From assembly GCA_039105265.1 (NCBI GenBank), contig JAPFFF010000022.1, positions 1,798,001 through 1,862,000 on the forward strand: a DNA stretch of 64,000 bases. The letters are read 5' to 3'. The position numbers were made by a program, and so were the translations under genes. Shown piece by piece: positions 19,701 through 27,184 of the stretch. Source of the stretch: Tritrichomonas musculus. Its lineage: Eukaryota; Parabasalia; Tritrichomonadida; Tritrichomonadidae. Numbering within the stretch: position 1 is the stretch's first letter; the number at the start of each line of letters is the position of its first letter. The notes under the pieces are model-generated. The model worked only from the letters and a program-made list of their open reading frames with translations. It was not told the origin of the DNA and did no database searches.

Positions 19701-21497
19701 CGTTGGTGTCTCATCATCTAAATCATCTAGTTCCATCTCATCAGTGTTTTCGACTGTGTGATCAACAATGGTGTTATCGCGATGTTCTCTCCATCTACGA
19801 CGCAATTCACGAACTGAATCAGTAATAGTTTGTATCGATTGTTGAATAACTCTTACACCATCAATCATTTCCGGTACTCGATCTAATGTTAATCCACCAG
19901 CAATTAATGTCGTGGTTGTAGTTCCGATCTGAGTTAACGAGTTCATCGCGTTTAGTACCAAATCAGTAGCATTTAACGATGATGTAGCTGCTGGAATCTC
20001 TGTCTGTGTTGGAATGAATCGTTTTAGTACTTGACCAGCAGCGCTAGTATCCATATCGAGGAGGAATTTACCACTAATCGGTTGTTTACCACCGGGGTAA
20101 TCATCATTCGGTCCACCCATTCCAGGGAATGTAAAGTCTTCAGTTCGATATGTGTTGATGTTCATGTTCTCACCTGTCATGGATAGAGTTGATAGATCTT
20201 TAACCATATTCACTGCACCTGAAAGTATTGTGATTATATCACTAGCAATCGCTAAACCTTTACGAATGGAATCAATGTACTCGTTATACGCAGCTTGTAA
20301 TCGAAGTTGTTCTTGGATACCATTGATGATAGCACGTAACACCGAGTAGTCATATGCGAGTACGTCAACGGTACCACCAACTACGTTCAGATCTCTACGC
20401 ATAGTCATGATGTTATCAGCCCATATGATCTTCGATGAGTAGATGTTATTATCAGTGGTGATGGTGGTACAGTTACGTGGATCTGGTTTGACTTCATAGA
20501 ACTGTTGAGTTATCATGATATCGAATGGATTGTACGTTTCATCAGCGGTATCTGGTTTCTGTTCGAAATACTCTTTCTCGATATAGATGTGAATGTCGTT
20601 ATTGGTATTCTCTTCTGGAATAGACTTGTTCGAGTGTTTGACTTCGCGGATGTACGTGAATGACTCTATAACAGGGTTGTTGTCACGAGTATTCAGATAA
20701 TGAAGGTTGATTGGAGTAGTTATGTTCAGATCCCACTTCAATGGAGTTACAAAACCGTTGATATTGATATCAGCTAGTACGTACAACATGTTCTTACTGG
20801 ATACGTCGTTAGATACTTTAACACCGAATTGTTGAACATCGATGTTGTCGTAATGTGGTGATTCACCGAGTTTAACGTTATCATCAGATACATTGATGAC
20901 GGTTCCATCAGCATACATTACTCTCCAGTTTGTAACGTATTTGGATAGTATAGTAGCATAGTTGTCTGAGTCTTTGACGGTATCTACGAAACATCGGATC
21001 CATTTAGCGATGTAATCATTGTGACGAACTACTATCGCTGGACTTCCATTGTTGTTTCTAACGGTTGACTGTTTATTGAATGATAGGTTCACGACGTTGT
21101 TTCCGGTCCATGAATGACCATCCCATATCAATGACCATGTATGACCAAACAGATAGTCTTTGAATTCGAATTCTAACTGTAACGGAATTTCATAGTTCGG
21201 ATCGATATTCCATATCATCTCATAGTACTTACTTGATTGAGTGATCAATGATGGTTTATATAGATACAGTTGATCAGATTCACGGAGTTCGAATAGTGAG
21301 TTATCACTAATCTCTGATTTGGTGTTTTTAATCAGCTCATCGATTTCGTTCTTGGTGTAGATACAATTGATACGAACATCATCAACTTTACTGTCTTTGG
21401 TGATCTTCAATTCATCGTCTCTGACTTTGATTTTGTAACCGCGATCTTTCAATGCCATTGCACGCACAGCTAATGGGGTAATCATTTTATTTAACAT
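16758..21497 (-). CDS. Giant spike-like protein with a capsid-like C-terminal segment (element B)
   Basis: This 1579-residue protein has no overall match I recognise. Two copies of a beta-rich domain are visible, near residues 48-120 (ESDQLYLYKPS ... FGHTWSLIWDG) and 1226-1302 (ESDVYYFYRPS ... FGNTWSLTWDG). The centre has a helical segment near 410-440, an acidic MELDDLDDE stretch and long Asp/Thr-rich beta regions. From about residue 1513, EEFTNKDAPMPVGTKTR and the following HSGHTISQIEKGF closely match residues near 40-75 of the capsid protein at 27185, then the match stops. Either the gene fused to a capsid gene 5' end at the element B truncation, or the segment is a shared structural element. 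It diverges from 21501 with 3 bp between starts. Confidence 0.65.
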   Translation of the reverse strand: MLNKMITPLAVRAMALKDRGYKIKVRDDELKITKDSKVDDVRINCIYTKNEIDELIKNTKSEISDNSLFELRESDQLYLYKPSLITQSSKYYEMIWNIDPNYEIPLQLEFEFKDYLFGHTWSLIWDGHSWTGNNVVNLSFNKQSTVRNNNGSPAIVVRHNDYIAKWIRCFVDTVKDSDNYATILSKYVTNWRVMYADGTVINVSDDNVKLGESPHYDNIDVQQFGVKVSNDVSSKNMLYVLADININGFVTPLKWDLNITTPINLHYLNTRDNNPVIESFTYIREVKHSNKSIPEENTNNDIHIYIEKEYFEQKPDTADETYNPFDIMITQQFYEVKPDPRNCTTITTDNNIYSSKIIWADNIMTMRRDLNVVGGTVDVLAYDYSVLRAIINGIQEQLRLQAAYNEYIDSIRKGLAIASDIITILSGAVNMVKDLSTLSMTGENMNINTYRTEDFTFPGMGGPNDDYPGGKQPISGKFLLDMDTSAAGQVLKRFIPTQTEIPAATSSLNATDLVLNAMNSLTQIGTTTTTLIAGGLTLDRVPEMIDGVRVIQQSIQTITDSVRELRRRWREHRDNTIVDHTVENTDEMELDDLDDETPTTRLTHDTTTNTGSGFGDHNLESLSNLTDEELLALNSSDVHVDQIGNDLILITSVTTGEVVYIRRRDHVQSITTPERIRFNSRCRVDTSSTWSYDGRTALEIEQMLLSDRILFENTHPELQFVRNSDVDTGVDWTEVRDSSGRTVAIIDVTMLTRTSVDSDGISINSHLHGKVNPVHGSSVNVNSDGIHVNDDTRELIANEYNVVVVNHELTPTDDADVVIPGTTITLGDIEQMDWFQRHRLANEIHGLRFRDSRSELGSTNNDDHTEVVYKNNVIGVIDRRHINQVTINDNQITLTNPDNQLTLTDHDIQWMRDHDEQHRSTLRGFISNINNRLEEINMDMEWLLDHPSLTDRYVVCRGSRILVPIVDAVLYIPRSIRKASTYSLEGESVDGESIPNKLSLQPLIDWCKSTESDISIPDDSNEAVSLNSCVNICKTFRDTIKGLLELLSYKIQEVESNQPSTSGDSEFDTIDGYPAYYVKHSDITTYEPTSTDSVQDPVIIMKISLPSELKSRFTTTVDVFKIHMRNLLILDWQGNVLNDFIISFDNGKFICPELTHNKARDCYTYSTRERDDPEIMFDKDLNIEPYSWYLNGDMTIHNLLNDDSLVSRKPVIKCDIIDAKNALRLQESDVYYFYRPSMITYDEHVKYMDTFGSETLEYECECYKMIHKIPSTYEIPTNLTFKFTEYCFGNTWSLTWDGNKWIGDDIQGRFQSKIISKCQKRDPKPDNYGSTGCIIAVKRDTLNSRAIRETNSNGLAYSLLRTCMRDDGGVYEPYIKFKDGSVVNGSDYSLSIGFTSADSSVKLDGYDLASVSCTIGNYSASKLKISDIEQLYLDLVLPGQELVNRLSFTIDGDEVHRSGTNNNGYVDLKGALDTVDRVGYVWTKRSKNDTGRDITLYLRHDYTDPYNSFSQVMEEFTNKDAPMPVGTKTRIKLTHSGHTISQIEKGFSTILLDYLVQLSDVERSCHDSWSEPRTPDNPR

Positions 21498-21500
21498 AAA

Positions 21501-22262
21501 ATGCTGTTATCATTACAAAGTACCGGACCGGACTACAGTCATTTACAAGCAAACATTAACATACCATGGAATTGTGAGTACATTGAATATCATGTCGCTT
21601 CGATAAACACGAGAGATCTATTGATAACGACAGAAGATGATGTAATCGAATTCGAATATGAAGATGATTGGGGTTTTCTCCAAAAACATAAATTGGAGTG
21701 TCTAGATCTGTTCAACGTTAGTAAGAAAGATGCTAATAGTATACTCACATGGGATGGTGCTGATAATTATTTAAGAGTCGGAATTAACGTTGATGGTGAT
21801 GGAAGTAGAGGTCGAACACTGATTACTCCGTTAATGGATGAATTCAAATTCACACGAATTGATCATCGCGCTGGATTAGTCACTGGACTATACAACATGA
21901 AACTCAATACAGTATATCCAGCTAATAAATTGATTATAGCTGAGAGACCGATTAGAGACTATGCGAATAAACTATATCTGGTATCGAAACAGGGTCAAGC
22001 TATTCAATCTAATATCGGTGACATCGAATACACACCATCAGTCATAGCAAGTATCGATCATATCATCGACACAGATACACCAATCATCCAGAACTTCGAA
22101 ACCTATGGTAAACCAATCAAAAATATCGTTAACATAGATTCATTCAAACAAATCGATCTACAACTAGTCGACTTCCAGTATCAACCAGTAGTGTTAGCCA
22201 GTCCGATGTTCGTTACCATCAAAGTTAAACCATGTGATAATCCAAAAATGAAATTACATTAA
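21501..22262 (+). CDS. Candidate minor structural (penton-like) protein of element B
   Basis: This 253-residue protein starts MLLSLQSTGPDYSHL, divergent from the giant spike gene. It is predicted to be nearly all beta, with segments such as CEYIEYHVASINTRDLLI, DVIEFEYEDDW and a C-terminal PVVLASPMFVTIKVKPC. Length and fold style resemble single jelly-roll penton or minor capsid proteins of polinto-like viruses, which often start with a strand describing a tail-anchoring peptide. The assignment is by overall character, not a definite motif. Structure prediction would settle it. Confidence 0.4.
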   Translation: MLLSLQSTGPDYSHLQANINIPWNCEYIEYHVASINTRDLLITTEDDVIEFEYEDDWGFLQKHKLECLDLFNVSKKDANSILTWDGADNYLRVGINVDGDGSRGRTLITPLMDEFKFTRIDHRAGLVTGLYNMKLNTVYPANKLIIAERPIRDYANKLYLVSKQGQAIQSNIGDIEYTPSVIASIDHIIDTDTPIIQNFETYGKPIKNIVNIDSFKQIDLQLVDFQYQPVVLASPMFVTIKVKPCDNPKMKLH

Positions 22263-22267
22263 TGGAT

Positions 22268-22561
22268 TTACTCGTTTGATTTGGATTCAGCGTCGAGACG
22301 AGCTTTCAACGCGCGTAACTCAGCTAACTCTTGTTTCTTTCGTTCTCTATAAGCTTTTTGTTGTAATCTTCTAGCGATGATTCTCTCTTCATCAGTAGCG
22401 TATTTACGTTTACGTCCACGATTGGATTTGGATGGAGTGGTTGGTTCATCAGCGAGTAGTTCGTTGACATTGTTGTCGTCAGTGACTAATTCGTCTGATT
22501 GTTTGGATCGTAATGATTTGATTACGTCTGTTTCGTTGAAGATGTCGGTATTGATAGTCAT
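22268..22561 (-). CDS. Small basic coiled-coil (bZIP-like) protein
   Basis: This 97-residue protein has an acidic N-terminus, a KSNRGRKRKYATDEERI basic patch, then RRLQQKAYRERKKQELAEL and a leucine-spaced helix to the end. The basic-region-plus-coil layout suggests DNA binding as a dimer, possibly a transcription regulator. The AYRERKK segment recurs as SYRERKK in the protein at 50944-51552. It lies between the structural candidate and the KilA-N gene. True bZIP homology is not established. Confidence 0.55.
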   Translation of the reverse strand: MTINTDIFNETDVIKSLRSKQSDELVTDDNNVNELLADEPTTPSKSNRGRKRKYATDEERIIARRLQQKAYRERKKQELAELRALKARLDAESKSNE

Positions 22562-22601
22562 TTACAATCAAAGAAAAATATTAAATCATAATCGAATCAA
22601 C

Positions 22602-23345
22602 TCACTTCTGATATTGATCGAAGTAATCACTAATTGATTTATACAGTCGATCCAAATATTTGACATGTAACGAGACATCACATCCGTTGAACTCATATTC
22701 ACCATCTGGTACGACACTCTTAATGATGTCGATAACATCTTTATTGATTGACATCGATATCGGAAGATTATCACGATAGAACCATCTTTCAGATTCATTC
22801 TCGTAATGTTGACGGATTTGTTCGAATGTTGATTTGTTACGACGGACTAGATGAAGAGTAACTTTGTTTGGTTTGTTAGATGACGTTTCACGCCATATGA
22901 GATACTTATAATCATGTTCATGATTCTTCGGTACCATTCGTGGACGTTGTTGTTTGATCGTAGATTCCATCTCTTCACGTTCAGTTGTAGCCATCTGATC
23001 TAACAATTTATAGATCTGAAGAGCGTATCTAGCTGAAGCCCACATAGCTACAGCGTTGACGAGTAATCTATGAACGTAGTAACCTTTCAAGTCATTTGGT
23101 ACATTGATTTTGTTATCAAATGGTATTAATCCATATAAATCACGATCATGTTCGAATGATTTCAACAACTCTTTAGTATCTTTATTTTCAAACCAGTGAA
23201 ATGGTTTCTTATTTGAGTGACAAGCTTCGATGATAGACTTCATCTGGTACATATCATCATCGATTGAATGAATGATTCGTAGCTTCTTGTTATACTGGAT
23301 GTATTCGAATTCATCGTTAATTGATTCGCGTATTACTGTAGACAT
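22602..23345 (-). CDS. KilA-N domain protein (element B)
   Basis: This 247-residue protein is a clear homologue of the element C protein at 4476-5231: DDMYQMKSII, HWFENKDTKELL, GYYVHRLLVNAVAMWASARY, the EHDYKYLIW block and LHLVRRNKSTF all align. KilA-N proteins bind DNA and occur widely in large DNA viruses. The start follows TATTATTTTATCGTAATTGAAAC, the T-run type. It is the last gene before the tRNA-like sequence and the inserted element A. Confidence 0.75.
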   Translation of the reverse strand: MSTVIRESINDEFEYIQYNKKLRIIHSIDDDMYQMKSIIEACHSNKKPFHWFENKDTKELLKSFEHDRDLYGLIPFDNKINVPNDLKGYYVHRLLVNAVAMWASARYALQIYKLLDQMATTEREEMESTIKQQRPRMVPKNHEHDYKYLIWRETSSNKPNKVTLHLVRRNKSTFEQIRQHYENESERWFYRDNLPISMSINKDVIDIIKSVVPDGEYEFNGCDVSLHVKYLDRLYKSISDYFDQYQK

Positions 23346-23427
23346 GTTTCAATTACGATAAAATAATAGATGCAAACTAGTTTGACAATATTTGAAGAGA
23401 GATGAATTCATCAATAAAATAGGTACC

Positions 23428-23594
23428 TCGGAATTCCGAGGGACCGGTTTGGATGTTCGAAACAGTGGATTTTCGATGGAAATCAACATAGATATCACGA
23501 TTCACAGATTACTCGTTTTATGATTCATTTTGTATCAAAAACAGTGGTTTTCATTAATGATATGTCTAGTACGGAAATTCCGAGGGACCGGTTT
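23428..23594 (+). repeat. Two imperfect repeats with GAATTCC palindrome and GGACCGGT
   Basis: TCGGAATTCCGAGGGACCGG at 23428-23447 recurs as ACGGAAATTCCGAGGGACCG at 23571-23590. Each is followed by TT and then, after a few bases, TCGAAACAGT. The stretch 23346-23650 has no gene. GGACCGGT also lies at the centre of the inverted repeat at 42875-42949, on the other side of the inserted element, so this may be part of a regulatory or replication region of element B. Confidence 0.75.
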
Positions 23595-23650
23595 ACATAG
23601 TCGAAACAGTAGAATATTTAGTTTATATACCAGAATGGAGTTGAATTCAT

Positions 23651-23721
23651 GTCTGGCCAGATACGGTACAGTGGTAAGTCGTTTCCATGATGATCCGGAG
23701 CACCTGGTTCGATTCCCATAT
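23651..23721 (+). ncRNA. tRNA-like sequence cut by element A insertion
   Basis: GGTACAGTGGTAAGTC resembles an A-box/D-arm (compare GGTACAGTCGTAGAGTC in the locus at 32306-32379), and GGTTCGATTCCC is a perfect B-box. The Maverick begins 7 bp after the CC of the B-box, in what would be the T-stem/acceptor region; the sequence resumes at 42600 with CATATGGACC. The reassembled stems pair poorly, so this is not a normal tRNA. It may be tRNA-derived or a pol III promoter. Confidence 0.35.
23717..23721 (+). repeat. Target site duplication CATAT, left copy
   Basis: CATAT precedes the left terminus AGTAGTATAG of element A. The same five bases follow the right terminus at 42600-42604. Polinton insertions are known to make 5-6 bp duplications. 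Confidence 0.85.
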
Positions 23722-24159
23722 AGTAGTATAGGGTTGGCGGGTATGACCCCTAGATACGGATTCCTATTCTAGCTCCCCCTAATTCCTAGGAATCCTACAA
23801 TATTTATAGTGCAGGGTCTCACTCGTCACAAACCCCCTAAGATTAGCTCATTTGCAGGGTTTTACGTCGATTTTCGGAAATTGCACACACGTGATCTGGA
23901 GGTTGAATTCGAATGCACTGAATCACGTTCCGGTATCGATTTCACACGCATGACATGACGTACGCGAGTGCTCTGGAACGATGTGATGTGTGTTTTCATG
24001 GTGAGGATGACGTGAGTGATAATTAATACACGATAAATCAGTTATGGAGATTTGATGGTGTTTTAATAGGTATCGAGAGGACCCCTAGATATTGAGAGGC
24101 GTTATACAGTATAAGATTCGTGAGTGAATGACGTTGACGAGCATGGTGAAACGAGGGAG
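23722..24159 (+). repeat. Left terminal inverted repeat of element A
   Basis: It starts AGTAGTATAGGGTTGGCGGG and ends GTGAAACGAGGGAG. The reverse complement of 42162-42599 matches over its length, with one visible difference (GAATTCGAATG here, GAATTCAAATG in the other arm). No gene lies in it. Confidence 0.95.
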
Positions 24160-24219
24160 TAAGTGGGATAATCGTTAGTGAATGTGATTATGAGATATCG
24201 TTTTTTTATTCAGACTCAA

Positions 24220-25425
24220 ATGACAGAACAAAATTACCCTCAATTGCGATATACTCCTAAGCAAGTAACTGCTGAGAAGAAACCTGGTATGGATTCATTG
24301 ATGAATATAGTTCTCGATATCAAACGTGATGTTAAACGTGTTAAGAGTGCTATCGCTCCACAAAACGCTGAAGCTATGATACAGAAACACAATCAATCAT
24401 CACCTAACTCACCATGGTACTTGAATAAGCGTGATCCCAACGGTCCTGCAGTATTAGCGAATCTCACTGATGTTAATGGTGATGATATCCCTGATGTCAT
24501 CGTTTATGATAAACGTGGAAATCCATTAATCGTTAACGGATGGACTACAAAGAAGAGTGAATGGGCTGACGATTTAGTATATAACACAGCACTTCCAACA
24601 AGGGCAGCACGTGCACAAGTAAGAAATCAGCGAGGTAAATCACATGTTGATGCTCACGGAAATGAAGTTAAAGTATATAGTAAGAGAGATTTCCTTCGCG
24701 ATCAATTCAATCCTCAATACTTCGGTTACGATGATGCTACATCACAAGACTTAGTTGAGAATGTCGGTAGAGTTCGCCTCGATACTAGTTACTACGATCA
24801 GAACTTCCCATTCTATAAAGATGCAGTTAATAGTAAGCGATACACATCGACAGCACCTAAGAATTTATCGGCATACGCTATCTTCAAGAAATACCTCTTC
24901 CAACCCGCTTTTGATGATGCTGCTGCAATCGTTGAAACCGGTATCGGACGTGCATTGACGGGTCCTGAGAAGTTGAAATTCATCGGTAAACTCTCATCAA
25001 AGATATGGAATCAATCACTTAAATCAGCATTAGATCCACATAACACACTCACTAAGAAAGAATTCGATAAGTTGAAACGTAGTGAAAACGGTAAAGCATC
25101 TACTATGAATATGGTACGCACAATGATATCAGCATTTAAAGATAACACGAATACTCATGCTTATGATGGAGTCGTTAATTTCATCGTTAGCGAAATAAAC
25201 ACAGTAGTAGGTGGTGTAAGGGCTGTACCTAACGATGCTAGTATGTATCTCGAAGGTAATGCTTCGCCATCTCAATTCGGTGCTCGTCCTATTCCACCAC
25301 CATCAGATACATATATTGATGCTCGATTAGCTGCTGCCGCTGATGAAGATGTCCCAATAGATCCCGATACTCCAATGCCTGGATTTACTTATTCAACATC
25401 TGGAATTACTTATCCTGAAGAGTAA
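24220..25425 (+). CDS. Conserved Maverick virion protein with dockerin-like Ca2+ loop (element A)
   Basis: The start is the ATG at 24220 (MTEQNYPQLRY), preceded by CGTTTTTTTATTC; the upstream ATG at 24178 would place the T-run inside the gene. The 401-residue product shares with 61131-62453 and 13601-14503 the helical segment KPGMDSLMNIVLDIKRDVKR, PWYLNKRDPNGPA, the acidic loop DVNGDDIPDVIV, a following NGWTT, a charged middle and the LSAYAIFKKYLFQP segment. D-x-N-x-D-x-x-P-D resembles calcium loops of dockerin or EF-hand type. Position beside the ATPase and conservation in three elements point to a capsid-associated structural protein. It could be the minor capsid protein, though no jelly-roll is obvious. 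Confidence 0.7.
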   Translation: MTEQNYPQLRYTPKQVTAEKKPGMDSLMNIVLDIKRDVKRVKSAIAPQNAEAMIQKHNQSSPNSPWYLNKRDPNGPAVLANLTDVNGDDIPDVIVYDKRGNPLIVNGWTTKKSEWADDLVYNTALPTRAARAQVRNQRGKSHVDAHGNEVKVYSKRDFLRDQFNPQYFGYDDATSQDLVENVGRVRLDTSYYDQNFPFYKDAVNSKRYTSTAPKNLSAYAIFKKYLFQPAFDDAAAIVETGIGRALTGPEKLKFIGKLSSKIWNQSLKSALDPHNTLTKKEFDKLKRSENGKASTMNMVRTMISAFKDNTNTHAYDGVVNFIVSEINTVVGGVRAVPNDASMYLEGNASPSQFGARPIPPPSDTYIDARLAAAADEDVPIDPDTPMPGFTYSTSGITYPEE

Positions 25426-25476
25426 GTGAGTTAATAATTGATGCTGTTGTGATATATATTTTTACATCTCATAAAC

Positions 25477-26337
25477 ATGATACCTGAGAATATATCGTTA
25501 AACGATATCGTTAAAAATAAAGTGAATGAGGTTTTAACGAGTAAGAAGAAAGATATGAGTGGAGCATTCATCGATAAGATACATCCTGAGATTAACGTGA
25601 GATATAATTCAGTTAATGTAATCGTTGGTAAACAAGGGCAGGGGAAGACTGTGATAGCTCTGGAAGAGGTGATAAAAATATCGTTAATGAATACTCATCA
25701 TCTACTCGTTTATGTTACTAAAGATGGGAATGAAAGTGATAGATCTTTCTTAGCATTGAAATCTTTAATAGAATCTCGATTACCGATAATAACCGTGAGT
25801 GAATCCGATGCTGAGAAAACTATCGAGAAAATCATTAAATCGAAGAATGAGTATTACTCCATTAAGAATAATCATCTCGAAAACATGCTCAACGATCCAC
25901 AATTAAACATCACGAAGAGCGATATTGAGGGGTTATTCAATACATTACACATTGATGATTTCGATAAAAAGTATCTTCATACACTTGTGTTATTTGATGA
26001 TATCAGTAACAGCAAACTCTTCACGAATGAAACATCGTATTTCTCGCAATTGTTACGTCGTTGTCGACATACAAATATGACATTCTTTCTCTTGATTCAG
26101 GGATGGAAGGGACTCAAACCTCATATCAAAAACGAAATCACTACGTTATTCATATTCCCATGCTTCAATAAACAACAATTGCGATATATCTATAGTCAAT
26201 CAGCTTCTAACCTCTGTTTCGATGATTTCTATGAAAAATATGAGAATATCATGTCGTTAAAGAATGAGTATCCCGACTCTCACCCATATCTCGTAATTCA
26301 AGTGATTGACGGTGGCGAAACATTCATTCAATTATAA
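25477..26337 (+). CDS. FtsK/HerA-type packaging ATPase (element A)
   Basis: This 286-residue P-loop ATPase has Walker A GKQGQGKT near residue 53 and Walker B LHTLVLFDD near residue 170, then SQLLRRCRHTNMTFFLLIQ. It is close to the element D copy at 62562-63368. The family translocates viral DNA into capsids. The start follows ATATTTTTACATCTCATAAAC. It is 51 bp downstream of the virion protein and ends one base before the convergent gene at 26339. Confidence 0.9.
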   Translation: MIPENISLNDIVKNKVNEVLTSKKKDMSGAFIDKIHPEINVRYNSVNVIVGKQGQGKTVIALEEVIKISLMNTHHLLVYVTKDGNESDRSFLALKSLIESRLPIITVSESDAEKTIEKIIKSKNEYYSIKNNHLENMLNDPQLNITKSDIEGLFNTLHIDDFDKKYLHTLVLFDDISNSKLFTNETSYFSQLLRRCRHTNMTFFLLIQGWKGLKPHIKNEITTLFIFPCFNKQQLRYIYSQSASNLCFDDFYEKYENIMSLKNEYPDSHPYLVIQVIDGGETFIQL

Positions 26338-26338
26338 C

Positions 26339-26692
26339 TCATTCGAGGTTTGAGAAGTAGTTCTCTATAGATTTTAAAGCAATCTTAATATTCTTGATAT
26401 CTTCAGACATATCTGATATCTCATTTTCGATAGCTATGAAACGCGGCTCGTTCTCTGAATTATCAGTGATGATATCATCTTTAGGAATTGATTTTCGAGA
26501 TGCTTTCTTGAGTGATAATACACCTTTGATGCGTGTGATGCGATATCCATTGATGTGATACATCTTGTTGAGTTTGTGAGTGGTGAGTTTATCGAGCTCT
26601 TCTTGATGGTACTTATACCATGAATCGAAGTCGTTAGGCGTATCGAATTCTTTAATGTAGTGCGTGATGGGCTCTATAATCTTAACATCCAT
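26339..26692 (-). CDS. ATPase-linked conserved small protein (element A)
   Basis: This 117-residue protein starts MDVKIIEPITHYIKEFDTP and contains THKLNKMYHINGYRITRIK followed by a charged linker and a C-terminal coiled coil (ENEISDMSEDIKNIKIALK). The element D protein at 63377-63700 has the same plan: ILQPITNYIKEFESP, THKLNKLYHIRGYRITKIK, charged linker and coil. In both elements it is convergent with the ATPase. It may be a partner of the packaging motor or capsid; no known family is recognised. Confidence 0.75.
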   Translation of the reverse strand: MDVKIIEPITHYIKEFDTPNDFDSWYKYHQEELDKLTTHKLNKMYHINGYRITRIKGVLSLKKASRKSIPKDDIITDNSENEPRFIAIENEISDMSEDIKNIKIALKSIENYFSNLE

Positions 26693-26784
26693 GTTTGATT
26701 GTTAATAAAAATAGTGAATTATTAATGATAATTTCTGAATGATTTCATAAATATTCAATCGTTATCAATCGTTATCAAACACGT

Positions 26785-27105
26785 TTATTTAGGGATTACG
26801 AGGTGTTTTGAGATGTTTCTCTCGTGAGCTATCCAATCATCCATCGCTGAACGCCCATTCGTTTTGATGTAGTTATCGACTTTATCAGTGATGGAGAGAG
26901 CTTTATCTGCTGCAGTACCGGTAATGCTACTTGCGATATCAAGTGCTTTCCCAGCTTTACCACCGATAGCATTACCTATAGTTCCGAGTATTGGAGCTAC
27001 GGTATTCTTAACGACTTTCCCTACTTTTTTTGCGATGGGTATTACTTTCTTGAATCCATTAACTATCTTCTTACCGAGATTCTTCAACCAACTTCCGAAC
27101 GCCAT
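26785..27105 (-). CDS. Amphipathic pVI-like membrane-active peptide, copy 1 (element A)
   Basis: This 106-residue protein begins MAFGSWLKNLGKKIVNGFKK, a strongly amphipathic, Lys-rich helix, followed by Ala/Gly/Val-rich segments (PILGTIGNAIGGKAGKAL) and a short C-terminal domain. A relative at 33759-33998 starts MGFGSWFKKLGKKIKQGFK. Such F/GSW-L-x-x-L-G-K-K helices resemble membrane-disrupting minor capsid proteins (adenovirus pVI type) and parvovirus-like lytic peptides. The role is inferred. It is divergent from the capsid gene with 79 bp between starts. Confidence 0.6.
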   Translation of the reverse strand: MAFGSWLKNLGKKIVNGFKKVIPIAKKVGKVVKNTVAPILGTIGNAIGGKAGKALDIASSITGTAADKALSITDKVDNYIKTNGRSAMDDWIAHERNISKHLVIPK

Positions 27106-27184
27106 ATTTTGAGTTGGGAATAAAAAGTGATTTATTCAATGCTAGTTCATCAACAGTACTTCCGATTTTTTTATGTGAACCCAA

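Larger units (their letters stand above)
16758..23721. mobile_element. Maverick-type element B, left part (continues at 42600-48836)
   Basis: The genes here and at 42.6-48.65 kb flank the inserted element A and share codon style and T-run starts. Together they include a spike, candidate structural protein, KilA-N, basic coiled-coil protein, HNH endonuclease and PolB. No ATPase, full capsid gene or integrase remains, and the left edge cuts into a capsid-like sequence, so element B appears truncated on the left. Its right end is proposed at 48836. Confidence 0.6.
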
